Shown here: piece after piece, positions 36,370 to 44,115 of the stretch
How positions within the stretch are numbered: position 1 is the stretch's first letter
Layout: every line of letters starts with the position of its first letter
Assembly: GCF_016904955.1 (NCBI RefSeq)
Contig: NZ_JADIKE010000037.1
Span: 248,001 to 312,000 of the forward strand
Length of the DNA stretch: 64,000 nt
Direction: 5' to 3'
DNA from: Dyella flava
Lineage (GTDB): Bacteria > Pseudomonadota > Gammaproteobacteria > Xanthomonadales > Rhodanobacteraceae
Made by a program: the position numbers and the translations under genes
Notes under the pieces: generated by a model
The model's input: only the letters and a program-made list of their open reading frames with translations
What the model was told of the DNA's origin: nothing
Databases searched by the model: none

Positions 36370-37305
36370 ATGGTCACCATGATTCCACGTTTGCGTCATC
36401 TCACCACGCTGGAAAACCTGCCGCGCGAATGCATCGAGCGCCTGCTGGATCGCGCCATCACCATGCGCGACGCCTGTGCGCACGGTACGCGCAAACTGGA
36501 TCTGCTCAACGGGCGCACCATCCTCAATCTGTTCTTTGAACCATCCACGCGCACGCGCACCTCTTTCGAGCTGGCCGCGCGCCGGCTCGGCGCGGACGTG
36601 ATCAACTTCGATATCGGATTCTCCTCCACCGCCAAGGGCGAAGAATTGTTCGATACCTTGCACACTCTCGAAGCGATGCATCTGGACGCCATCATTGTGC
36701 GGCACAAAGTGTCAGGCACGCCGGATGAGCTGGTGCGCCATGCGATGAGCGGCGTGTCCGTGGTCAATGCCGGCGACGGTAATCGCGCACATCCCACGCA
36801 GGGTCTGCTAGATGCGCTGACCATTCGCCAGCACCGGCCGGATTTCAGCCGGCTCATTGTCGTGATCTGCGGCGACGTGAAGCACTCGCGCGTTGCGCGC
36901 TCCGATGTTCACGCACTTAGCAAACTGGGCGCCAAGGAGATCCGGCTTTGTGGCCCAGCCGGATTGATGCCTGAGCACAGCGAGTTCCCCTCCTGCACGT
37001 TCTACGACAATTTCGACCAGGCTATCGAAGGCGCCGATGTGGCGATCATGCTGCGCCTGCAGAAAGAACGCATGTCGAGCATCGACCTGCCCGACGAGGC
37101 CGCGTACTTCCGCGAATACGGCCTGGACACCCGTCGCCTGGCCAAGGCTGCAAACGGCTGCCTGGTGATGCATCCCGGACCGATCAACCGCGGCATCGAA
37201 ATCGCACCGAACGTCGCCGACGGGCCACAGTCACGCATCCTGGAACAGGTCAGCAACGGCGTATTCGTGCGCATGGCGGTGCTGGGAGAAATGTTGGCAC
37301 GTTGA
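36370..37305 (+). CDS. pyrB: Aspartate carbamoyltransferase catalytic subunit PyrB
   Basis: 311 residues. Condenses carbamoyl phosphate with aspartate, the committed step of pyrimidine synthesis. Carbamoyl-phosphate site FFEPSTRTRTSFE (about 51-63), HPTQGLLD, the aspartate-binding region VAIMLRLQKER and MHPGPINRG near the C terminus. Two ATGs, 36370 and 36379, are both possible. The yqgE-ruvX-pyrB order matches Pseudomonas, but the regulatory dihydroorotase-like pyrC' that follows there is absent; an accessory gene on the other strand comes next. Confidence 0.94.
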   Translation: MVTMIPRLRHLTTLENLPRECIERLLDRAITMRDACAHGTRKLDLLNGRTILNLFFEPSTRTRTSFELAARRLGADVINFDIGFSSTAKGEELFDTLHTLEAMHLDAIIVRHKVSGTPDELVRHAMSGVSVVNAGDGNRAHPTQGLLDALTIRQHRPDFSRLIVVICGDVKHSRVARSDVHALSKLGAKEIRLCGPAGLMPEHSEFPSCTFYDNFDQAIEGADVAIMLRLQKERMSSIDLPDEAAYFREYGLDTRRLAKAANGCLVMHPGPINRGIEIAPNVADGPQSRILEQVSNGVFVRMAVLGEMLAR

Positions 37306-37400
37306 CATCCGCATCCCGTGGAATTCGAAAGATCCGCGCGAGTGCCTTCTTTTGTTTCTTCGTGCCCGCGATGGCAAAGTCGCCACGCGACTTACATGTG

Positions 37401-37432
37401 GTCGGACGCGCCGTCTACGCGGCGTGTCCGAC
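37401..37432. terminator. Strong hairpin downstream of pyrB
   Basis: GTCGGACGCGCCG, a 6-base loop and CGGCGTGTCCGAC form a 13-bp stem with one G-T wobble. It lies about 95 bp after pyrB and 104 bp after the end of the convergent metallopeptidase gene. No T tract follows; it could be a terminator or a solitary palindromic repeat. Confidence 0.45.
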
Positions 37433-37535
37433 TCTGCGAAGAAAATCCGCATCTGCGATAATCGCCTGCATCCTGGCGTAAGCTCCGCAGGTTTTCTTGC
37501 GCCATGCGCTTATCACCGCGCATGCCTATATGCGT

Positions 37536-38633
37536 CTACTTCATCCGCCACCCTGGCTGGTTGTTGGCCAGCACGGAGGTGGCGCGCGCCATGGTATCGG
37601 CATTATTCAGCGCATTGCTGAAGGTAAACGGAGCCGTATAGCCACTCCAATTGGGGTAACGGCTGAGGTCTTGCTTCAGGTACCAATTGTCATTGGTGTA
37701 AGCGCCTGTATGCGTATGCTCATGGACCGCCAACTCGTTGAGTTCGCCGTCACGCCATGATCTCAAGGCATAGGGTGAAAAACAGATTTCCCCGGTGCTG
37801 GGCCAAGCCTGCGCCGAAGGCCCACCGGGCCAGCTTCCCTGGCACTGCGAAAGGTTCCGGCCGTTCTGGCGTTTGGTCGTCTCCATCGCCCTCAAAGTAT
37901 TATCCAACCCCGCTTGGATGCGCGCCTTTCCAGACGGCGTAAAGGCACCACCGCCAAACAGACTCCGCATGGCAGAACTCGTATGAGAGTCCCAGTCGCG
38001 GTTGAGCTGGGTTTTGGCTTGCCGAACGTTTTCGATGCCACCGTCCAGTGCTTTGAACATGCGACCTTTAGGACCCGGCGGATACGATTTCGCGGGAGGC
38101 GCCAGATCCTTGGCCACCCACTTGCCATTCTCCTTCTGCACCTTGAAAACTTCCTTGCCCGACTGGGGATCAAGTACGCGCCAACTCGTATCGGATCGGT
38201 CGAAGCCACCCACCTGATAAGTATTGCCATCTATCTTGGTGAAGTAGCTTTTGCTTCGATCGGACTGGTTGCGTACATAGATGCCATGGTTGTCAGGCTG
38301 CAGCCCACGCAGGTTGTTCGAATTAACCCTGTAATCGGACAGATCTCCCTCCGAACGGAAGCTAATCCCCGTATTCGGCGCGCCCGGGGGCTGATCCGCC
38401 GGTCGCTCAATAAACGTACCTGGAGGTGTCATTCCTTTGGGCGAGGAATAACTGAAGGGAGCCCATGGGCCGGGTCCTACGGAGCGAAAGTCGCCAGGCT
38501 GGTTAACCGGGGTAGCCTGGAAGTTATTCGCCTTGGGCTGGCGACTGGATGTATCGCCATTTGAAGGATATGCGTCCGAATAATCAGCCGGGCGCGTGTA
38601 ATTAGTTGTGGATATATCGTTGGTCGCATACAT
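37536..38633 (-). CDS. Predicted M35-like (aspzincin) zinc metallopeptidase with effector-type N-terminal module
   Basis: 365 residues. Residues about 1-110 are Ser/Pro/Asn/Asp-rich and probably disordered, without signal peptide. At about 117-176 comes a compact module (GIYVRNQ, KIDGNTYQVGG, SWRVLDPQSGK, NGKWV) of a kind I know from large bacterial effectors and toxins. The C-terminal part (about 195-365) has HEHTH (304-308), a TxDxxY motif (Thr313, Asp315, Tyr318) and NNAD (343-346), matching in order the HExxH, GTxDxxYG and NAD blocks of M35/lysine-specific metalloendopeptidases, with two cysteines before them. GGAGGAG precedes the ATG. Lower GC than its neighbours suggests acquisition. 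The secretion route is not evident. Confidence 0.72.
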   Translation of the reverse strand: MYATNDISTTNYTRPADYSDAYPSNGDTSSRQPKANNFQATPVNQPGDFRSVGPGPWAPFSYSSPKGMTPPGTFIERPADQPPGAPNTGISFRSEGDLSDYRVNSNNLRGLQPDNHGIYVRNQSDRSKSYFTKIDGNTYQVGGFDRSDTSWRVLDPQSGKEVFKVQKENGKWVAKDLAPPAKSYPPGPKGRMFKALDGGIENVRQAKTQLNRDWDSHTSSAMRSLFGGGAFTPSGKARIQAGLDNTLRAMETTKRQNGRNLSQCQGSWPGGPSAQAWPSTGEICFSPYALRSWRDGELNELAVHEHTHTGAYTNDNWYLKQDLSRYPNWSGYTAPFTFSNALNNADTMARATSVLANNQPGWRMK

Positions 38634-38736
38634 AGTATTTCTCCTCCACCGAAGCCTTCTTCAGCGGTGTCTGGATCGTATGCTGACCGGCACGATGGAG
38701 AGGAAACGCATATCTATTTTTTGCGCTTCAACTGCC

Positions 38737-38764
38737 TTTGTGGCCCACGTTTCACTTGAGTTCA
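38737..38764 (-). promoter_or_regulatory. Weak hrp-box-like sequence upstream of the metallopeptidase gene
   Basis: On the minus strand TGAACT, 15 bases and CCACAAA resemble the HrpL-type box GGAACC-N15/16-CCACNNA, about 104 bp before the start codon. The first G is missing, and Xanthomonadales usually use a different (HrpX/PIP-box) system, so this may be chance. Confidence 0.2.
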
Positions 38765-38778
38765 ATCAGCAACACCGG

Positions 38779-39594
38779 CTATATGCGTGATGCCTTTTCC
38801 GACCAATGCGCAATCACCGCATGAATGGCGTCGAGCCCATCAAATAAAGCGGCCGGCCCAGGCTGAAGGATGATCGGCGATTTGATCTCGTGCAGATCGC
38901 CGCTACGTACGGCGGGAATGCTTTCCCAGCCCGTACGCGCTGCAACTTTTTCGGGACGAAAGCGCTTGCCGCACCATGAGCCGAAAATGATGTCCGGCGC
39001 ACGCTGCACGACCTCCGAGCCGTCGGCAAGGATGCGATGCTTGGCCAGCGATTCGCGCGCATGCTCCGGAAACACGTCATCGCCACCCGCAATACCAATC
39101 AGCTCCGTTACCCAGCGGATGCCGGTGATGATCGGCTCATCCCATTCCTCGAAATAGACTTTGGGACGTTGCGGCAGTTGCGCGGCAGCCCTGCGCACCT
39201 CTTCAAGATGTGCTTCAGCGCGCTGCGCATAACGCTCGGCTTTCTCATAGGCACCCACCATGGCACCAAGCCGACGGATATAGGCGAGGATGCCTTCCAC
39301 GCTGCGATGGTTGCTGATCCATACTTCGATACCCGCGCGGATCAACTCGCGCGCAATATCAGCCTGGATGTCCGAAAAGCCGATGACCAGATCCGGCTTG
39401 AGCGCAAGGATCTCATCCACCTTGGCGCTGGTGAACGCCGACACCTTCGGTTTCTCCTTGCGCGCACGCGGCGGGCGCACCGTGAAACCGGAAATACCGA
39501 CAATGCGGTTTTCCTCGCCTAATGCGTAGAGCACCTCGGTGGGTTCTTCGGTGAGGCAGACAATGCGCTGGGGAAATGAATCGTTGGCTTTCAT
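38779..39594 (-). CDS. Cobalamin-binding protein-like (BtuF/periplasmic-binding fold), no signal peptide
   Basis: 271 residues. The fold is that of BtuF/FhuD-type binding proteins: RIVCLTEEPTEVLYALGEENRIVGISGF, in parts, then LALKPDLVIGFSD, YFEEWDEPIITGIRWVTELIGIAGG and a long connecting helix. No signal peptide or lipobox is visible at the ATG and none is found upstream, as in other soluble members of this subgroup. No permease or ATPase gene is adjacent. A role in vitamin B12 or iron-chelate handling is inferred from family only. Confidence 0.78.
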   Translation of the reverse strand: MKANDSFPQRIVCLTEEPTEVLYALGEENRIVGISGFTVRPPRARKEKPKVSAFTSAKVDEILALKPDLVIGFSDIQADIARELIRAGIEVWISNHRSVEGILAYIRRLGAMVGAYEKAERYAQRAEAHLEEVRRAAAQLPQRPKVYFEEWDEPIITGIRWVTELIGIAGGDDVFPEHARESLAKHRILADGSEVVQRAPDIIFGSWCGKRFRPEKVAARTGWESIPAVRSGDLHEIKSPIILQPGPAALFDGLDAIHAVIAHWSEKASRI

Positions 39595-39689
39595 GGTGAG
39601 GCAGGGCCTGGCTAAGGAACAGATGGAACCCTATGGTGATCTCGGCACGGCATGATGGGTAAAGACATCCAGCCGCGTGCCTGCGCACA

Positions 39690-40130
39690 TCAATGCCCGA
39701 ACACCGTCACGATCACCTTGCGCTGGTGCGGATCCACACGATGCTCCCACAGGTAAATCCCTTGCCAGGTTCCCAGTTGCGGCTTGCCACCATGCACGGG
39801 AATCGTCAGGCCCACGCCGGTGAGAATGGCGCGCACATGGGCAGGCATATCGTCCGGACCTTCAGCATCGTGCTGGAAGATCTTGTCGCCGTCCGGTACC
39901 GCGCGGGCGAACCAGCGCTCCAGATCGGTACGCACCGCCGGATCGGCGTTTTCACTGATCAGCAGCGAGCAACTGGTGTGCGCGGTGAAGATGTTGGCGA
40001 TGCCGGTATGCACGCCGCTGGTCGCAATCAGTTCGGCTACCTTGTCGGTAATTTCGCTGAAACCACGACCACGGGTATGTACCGTGAAGCCGTTTTGTGC
40101 GACATGTTCCGCGGGAGTGGCTCGGCTCAT
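39690..40130 (-). CDS. YjbQ family protein (UPF0047), secondary thiamine-phosphate synthase-type
   Basis: 146 residues. Conserved UPF0047 blocks: GIANIFTAHTSCSLLISEN, DLERWFARAVP, HVRAILTGVGLTIPVHGG and LGTWQGIYLWEHR. Members have weak thiamine-phosphate synthase activity in vitro; the true role is unclear. The start at 40128-40130 has GAGGAG nine bases upstream. It lies 11 bp downstream of pdxH, another vitamin-related gene, and is probably cotranscribed. Confidence 0.9.
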   Translation of the reverse strand: MSRATPAEHVAQNGFTVHTRGRGFSEITDKVAELIATSGVHTGIANIFTAHTSCSLLISENADPAVRTDLERWFARAVPDGDKIFQHDAEGPDDMPAHVRAILTGVGLTIPVHGGKPQLGTWQGIYLWEHRVDPHQRKVIVTVFGH

Positions 40131-40141
40131 CGCACGTCTCC

Positions 40142-40729
40142 TCAGGGGTACAGAAGCCTGCTGGTCCAGGTCTGGCCGTGGCGATCCCAACGCACACGTT
40201 CGTGCAACCGGAAATTGGCGCCGTACCAGAACTCGATCATATCCGGCTCAACCACGTAGCCACCCCAGTGCGGCGGGCGCGGTACGTCACGGCCGGCGAA
40301 TTGCTCTTCGTAATGCGCAACGCGCTGCTCGAACACGTCGCGCGAGGGCAAGGTCTGTGATTGCAGCGAAGCCCAGGCACCGATCTGGCTGCCGCGCGGA
40401 CGGCTGTTGAAGTAGGCATCCGACTCCTCCACCGGCAGCTTGCGCACCACCCCTTCGACGCGCACTTGCACGCCTTCGCGCAGACGCTTCCAGTGGAAAC
40501 AGAGGGCAACCTGCGCATGCGCATCCAACTGCACACCCTTGTCGCTCTGGTAGTTGGTGAAGAAACGGAAGCCACGCTGGTCGGCGCCTTTCAGCAGCAC
40601 GATGCGCGAGCTGACCCGCCCGGCCGCATCGACGCTGGACAGGTTCATGGCAGTCGGCTCAGGATCGCCACTGGCGATGGCCTGGTCGAGCAGTGTATTG
40701 AAAGTGTCAAGAATCTCGGGTTTCAGCAT
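40142..40729 (-). CDS. pdxH: Pyridoxamine 5'-phosphate oxidase PdxH
   Basis: 195 residues. FMN enzyme forming pyridoxal 5'-phosphate. Visible: PTAMNLSSVDAAGRVSSRIVLLKG in parts, GFRFFTNYQSDKG (FMN site), ALCFHWKRLREGVQVRVEG, FNSRPRGSQIGAWAS (substrate and FMN contacts), PPHWGGYVVEP and the C-terminal RLHERVRW...W..SRLLYP. I placed the start at ATG 40727-40729, which gives the normal length; the frame is open to 40813. It is divergent from the kinase-like gene. Confidence 0.94.
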   Translation of the reverse strand: MLKPEILDTFNTLLDQAIASGDPEPTAMNLSSVDAAGRVSSRIVLLKGADQRGFRFFTNYQSDKGVQLDAHAQVALCFHWKRLREGVQVRVEGVVRKLPVEESDAYFNSRPRGSQIGAWASLQSQTLPSRDVFEQRVAHYEEQFAGRDVPRPPHWGGYVVEPDMIEFWYGANFRLHERVRWDRHGQTWTSRLLYP

Positions 40730-40768
40730 AGGACTTGAATCGTGGCTCACGCACGTCATCATGACGCA

Positions 40769-41599
40769 ATGAAGGAGGATGCTAGCACGCAAAATCAGGC
40801 CCTCGCCGGGCACCTGTTAGATCATTACGCCGGCCGCATCGCGCGGACACACCGGCCGTATGTGCTCGGCCTGTCCGGCCTGCAGGGAAGCGGCAAGAGC
40901 ACCCTCGCCCGGCTGATCAAGGCCCAGGCCGAACAGCACGGCTGGCCGGCCGAAGTCCTGTCGCTGGACGACTTTTATTATTCGCGCAGCGAACGCGAAA
41001 CATTGGCCCAACAGATCCATCCCCTGTTGCGCACACGCGGTGTTCCGGGTACGCATGAGATCGAGCTTCTGCTATCCGTGCTTGCCGCGCTGCCGCATGC
41101 CTCCGACAAACTGCCGGTCACCTGGCCGCGCTTCGACAAAGGCCGCGATACCCGCACGCCACCCTCACGCTGGCCGCGTGTGACCCGGCCGCCCCGCCTG
41201 GTGATTGTGGAAGGCTGGGCGCTGGGCTTGCGTCCTCAGCTGGAAAGCGCACTGGATCATCCGGTCAACGAACTGGAACGTACCGAAGACGAAGACGGTC
41301 GCTGGCGGCACTGGGTCAACAAGCAACTGCGGGCATACCAGCCCTTATGGCGCAAACTGGACGCGCTGATCGTCTTGCAGGCGCCGAACTGGGAAGTAGT
41401 ACGCAATTGGCGCAGCGAAACCGAAAAGGAGCTGCTGGCGCGCGGCGCCCCCTTGGCCATGGATGCCAAAGCAATGAAACGCTTCCTCGCCCACTTCGAA
41501 CGGCTCAGCCGCCACGCCTTGGCGACCTTGCCGGTGCTGGCTGATACATGTGTCGAATACGACACCGAGCACCATGTCACGGGCCTCAACCACAGCTGA
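40769..41599 (+). CDS. D-glycerate 3-kinase-like P-loop kinase
   Basis: 276 residues from ATG 40769 (a GTG at 40742 is an alternative). P-loop GLQGSGKSTLARL (about 36-48), then LSLDDFYYSRSERETLA, WPRFDKGRDTR and VIVEGWALGLRP, followed by WRHWVNKQLRAYQPLWRKLDALIVL in parts. These blocks match the plant/cyanobacterial glycerate kinase and YggC-like group related to phosphoribulokinase. The phosphate acceptor is therefore probably glycerate, but pantothenate- or uridine-like substrates are possible. It stands alone. Confidence 0.78.
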   Translation: MKEDASTQNQALAGHLLDHYAGRIARTHRPYVLGLSGLQGSGKSTLARLIKAQAEQHGWPAEVLSLDDFYYSRSERETLAQQIHPLLRTRGVPGTHEIELLLSVLAALPHASDKLPVTWPRFDKGRDTRTPPSRWPRVTRPPRLVIVEGWALGLRPQLESALDHPVNELERTEDEDGRWRHWVNKQLRAYQPLWRKLDALIVLQAPNWEVVRNWRSETEKELLARGAPLAMDAKAMKRFLAHFERLSRHALATLPVLADTCVEYDTEHHVTGLNHS

Positions 41600-42146
41600 G
41601 CATCCGCTGCCTCACGTGGTCGACACACATCAGGGGCCTGCCCTTACACGATCTTAATCGGCGGCCTACTGCATAAACGGGCGATGGCTTGCGTTTCATT
41701 GGAAATGCCGATGACGGCATTTATCCCAAACGAAGCGTTCAACACCGCCCAGAGCCACATCGCCGCCAAGGCAAATGTAGTCCTCTTCCTACCCTGAACT
41801 TCCGCCTTGCTTCGCAGGCAAATGCATTTTAGGAACAGAACTATTGGCCCTCTCCTAAGGTGCCCACATAATCCCTTACCACTAGTCCGCAACCTTATTT
41901 CCTACTCCACATTCATCTGATTCACTCAAGCCAAGCCCCCCCATTCCCTTGAGTGGTGCTTATATCCAGTCCATGTTTGTTAATTGCTGATCCACAGGAA
42001 CGCAGTGTGTTACCGGACCGATCCATATCGGCAACACCACATTGCCCAGCTGTTTCGTTCCTGCGACACAGCCATCGATCGCCTAATTAAAGATAAAGCA
42101 GACATCGTCAAGGAAGACATCCCCACAACCTTGGAACGTCGTACCC
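41600..42146. other. Long AT-richer intergenic region upstream of the RcsB-like gene
   Basis: 547 bp without a supported gene. Short frames (41644-41892 minus, 41984-42172 plus) show no family resemblance. A hairpin AAATGCCG-ATGA-CGGCATTT lies at 41703-41722, about 100 bp after the kinase gene. The composition drops towards AT between about 41820 and 42020, where the regulator's promoter is most likely. Confidence 0.5.
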
Positions 42147-42899
42147 ATGAACCCTACTCAAGAACATGCTGAATCCCAGCCGCACTATATCTACGGCCGC
42201 CAGGTCAGAATCGCGATTGCTGATGATCATCCGCTGCTAGTTTCCGGCCTGGCCTACGAGCTGGAAAAGCAATCCGGCGTCATCGTGGTAGGCACAGCAC
42301 AGAATTCCACGGAACTGGTTGAACTGCTGAATCAGCATCAGGTTGACGTCGTCGTGTCCGATTACGCCATGCCTGGCGGCAGCCACGGTGACGGTATTGC
42401 GCTGATCGGTTTTCTGAAACGACGTTTTCCGAAAATGCACATCGTCGTCGTCACCATGATGAGCAACCCCGGCGTCATTCGCTCCCTGGTGACGCAGGGC
42501 GTGGACTGCATCCTGAGCAAGTCCGATTCACTCGCCTATGTCGCCGGCAGTATCTATGCCGTATTGTCCGGCAAACGCTTTTTCTCGCCGTCTATCGAAG
42601 CCATTGTAAAGATGCATAGCATCGGCAACAGCTGGTCCAGATCGCCGAGCAAGAACCTGACCATGCGGGAACTCGAAGTGGTTCGCCTTTTCGTTACCGG
42701 CCTGACCGTTAGCGAAATTGCCGAACGCCTGCATCGCAGCAAGCAGACCATAAGCACGCAGAAGATGAGTGCAATGCGCCGCCTGGGTATTCGCCGCGAT
42801 GCGGATCTCATCAAATACGGCATGGAATCGGATCTGACCCTGCAAGTGCCGAAGACTTCCAGCGAGCTTAAAAACCCCTTCGGGACCCCGGAACGATAA
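42147..42899 (+). CDS. Orphan RcsB-like response regulator (receiver + LuxR HTH)
   Basis: 250 residues. Receiver domain at about 19-140 with IADDHPLLVSGL, phospho-acceptor Asp in VVVSDYAMPGG and HGDGIALIGFLKRRFP, which resembles RcsB (SMPGDKYGDGITLI) more than NarL. The LuxR-type HTH is at about 168-232 (LTMRELEVVRLF, VSEIAERLHRSKQTISTQKMSAMRRLGI). No kinase or phosphotransfer gene is adjacent, so its partner is unknown. GC is lower than in the surrounding genes. RcsB-type regulators control capsule, motility and envelope stress in enterobacteria. Confidence 0.88.
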   Translation: MNPTQEHAESQPHYIYGRQVRIAIADDHPLLVSGLAYELEKQSGVIVVGTAQNSTELVELLNQHQVDVVVSDYAMPGGSHGDGIALIGFLKRRFPKMHIVVVTMMSNPGVIRSLVTQGVDCILSKSDSLAYVAGSIYAVLSGKRFFSPSIEAIVKMHSIGNSWSRSPSKNLTMRELEVVRLFVTGLTVSEIAERLHRSKQTISTQKMSAMRRLGIRRDADLIKYGMESDLTLQVPKTSSELKNPFGTPER

Positions 42900-42909
42900 G
42901 CTCCATGAC

Positions 42910-42946
42910 GACGTGACTGCACGCATGCATCGCATGCAGTCACGTC
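42910..42946. terminator. Bidirectional terminator-like hairpin
   Basis: GACGTGACTGCA pairs perfectly with TGCAGTCACGTC across a 13-base loop, in the 60-bp gap between the convergent RcsB-like and SDR genes. It is followed by TTGCTCC. Position and 12-bp stem support a shared terminator. Confidence 0.65.
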
Positions 42947-42959
42947 TTGCTCCTTCACT

Positions 42960-43790
42960 TCAGCGCAACAGTTCGCTGTAACCGGCGCGCGAATCCGGCC
43001 AGCGCGTGCAAAAACCGCTGGCGCGAAGACGCGCATTGCTCAGGCGCTTGCTGCCGACAGCGGCAGGCGCAGGGCCATCCGGCGCCATGGGCGCGGCGAT
43101 CAACGTCGCAATGCTGTCGTATAAAACGTCGAGCGGCAGCGGCGTATCGTCCACGCCCAGATACAGGGCATGCGGATTCGGAAGTGCCAGCAGGTGCACG
43201 ATGGCCGCCGCCGCGTCATCGATATGCATGCGATTGGCCCAATGCGGATGATGACGCGGAACCTGCGCTTGCCCCGCACGCAATCGCTCCACCCATTGCA
43301 GTCGCCCAGGCCCGTAGAGTCCGGCGAGACGCAATACGACGGATCGAACCGGTTGGCTCGACAACCATTGCTCAGCTTCCAACATCACCTGGCCATTGAA
43401 CGCCAATGGCGCGGGCGGCGTCTCTTCATCCACCCAGGCGCCATCATGTTCGCCATAGACGGCGCTGGATGAGACAAACACCACGCGCTTGAGCAGCTTC
43501 GCATCCAGCGCCTGCACGACATGGCGCAGACCGTCGATGAAGATGGCTCGATAAGCATCCTGCTCACGAGCGCCCGGCGTCGGCAGGTAGATCAACTGCG
43601 TGATGCCTTCGGGCAGCGTCGAAAGCGTTTCAGGACGGGTCAAATCCGCCTGCACCCAGCGGATGACGTCGTCATCCTGTGCCACCGGATGACGACGCAA
43701 ACCGAAGACTTCGTCGCCACGCCGCTGAAGCTCCCGGGCCACGCGCCAGCCCAGATCGCCACACCCCGCCAACAATACCCGCTCAGCCAT
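42960..43790 (-). CDS. NAD(P)-dependent SDR/epimerase family protein (YeeZ-like)
   Basis: 276 residues. Rossmann motif VLLAGCGDLGWRVARELQRR (GxGxxG variant) at the N terminus, then FVSSSAVYGEHDG with the catalytic-type Ser and Tyr region, LRLAGLYGPGRL and MHIDDAAAAIVHLL. These are features of extended SDR proteins acting on nucleotide-linked or other sugars; the substrate is unknown. ATG 43788-43790 is preceded by GAGGTG. It is divergent from aroK, and a MITE-like repeat sits in the shared upstream region. Confidence 0.85.
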   Translation of the reverse strand: MAERVLLAGCGDLGWRVARELQRRGDEVFGLRRHPVAQDDDVIRWVQADLTRPETLSTLPEGITQLIYLPTPGAREQDAYRAIFIDGLRHVVQALDAKLLKRVVFVSSSAVYGEHDGAWVDEETPPAPLAFNGQVMLEAEQWLSSQPVRSVVLRLAGLYGPGRLQWVERLRAGQAQVPRHHPHWANRMHIDDAAAAIVHLLALPNPHALYLGVDDTPLPLDVLYDSIATLIAAPMAPDGPAPAAVGSKRLSNARLRASGFCTRWPDSRAGYSELLR

Positions 43791-43906
43791 CACACACCTC
43801 AAGAATGTCCCGTCATTCTACGAACAAGGAAGCAGAATGGCTGCCGGACATCGTGTCGGCACCGTGTCCCAGGGGTTTCCGTAGCGTCGCCCTAGGCATC
43901 CCAGAC

Positions 43907-44105
43907 TAGGGTCTGTTAGCACTATTGGCGTGGCCCGCGCCGGAAGCTGTTTGCGCGCCAGCCAAGGAAGAGGGAGGGAGTGTACGTCGGTACACGACTG
44001 AGCGATGACGCCGGATGGTGGGCAAACAGACCCGGCCCTTCGGGTTGCCGTGGAGTGGCCGTCATGCGGCAATGCGGGCTACGCCAATAGCGCTAACAGG
44101 CCCTA
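43907..44105. mobile_element. MITE-like element, copy A (199 bp, internally deleted)
   Basis: Terminal inverted repeats of about 32 bp with three mismatches: left end TAGGGTCTGTTAGCACTATT, right end the complement of TAGGGCCTGTTAGCGCTATT. The interior matches copy B (52082-52351) but lacks about 71 bp. It carries no transposase. The TA at both tips could be target-site bases. The right end is 10 bp from the aroK start codon. Both copies contain the same short open frame (CPPS.VIAQSCTDV when translated on the minus strand), which should not be annotated as a gene. Confidence 0.85.
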
Positions 44106-44109
44106 AAAT
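44104..44109 (+). promoter_or_regulatory. Possible -10 box TAAAAT at the MITE/aroK junction
   Basis: The last TA of the element plus the flanking AAAT form TAAAAT, seven bases before the aroK ATG. Transcription from it would start at or near the start codon (leaderless). No good -35 is visible, and no Shine-Dalgarno sequence precedes aroK. Confidence 0.25.
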
Positions 44110-44115
44110 TGGCCC

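Noticed and set aside
41644..41892. 82-residue frame in the intergenic region, with one hydrophobic stretch
   Set aside because: No ribosome-binding site, no family resemblance, and it overlaps a hairpin.
43818..44072. Short open frame on the minus strand within MITE copy A, with a similar frame in copy B
   Set aside because: Both copies translate alike only because the element is repeated. There is no start signal, and the frame runs through terminal repeats. Such frames are often misannotated as hypothetical proteins.
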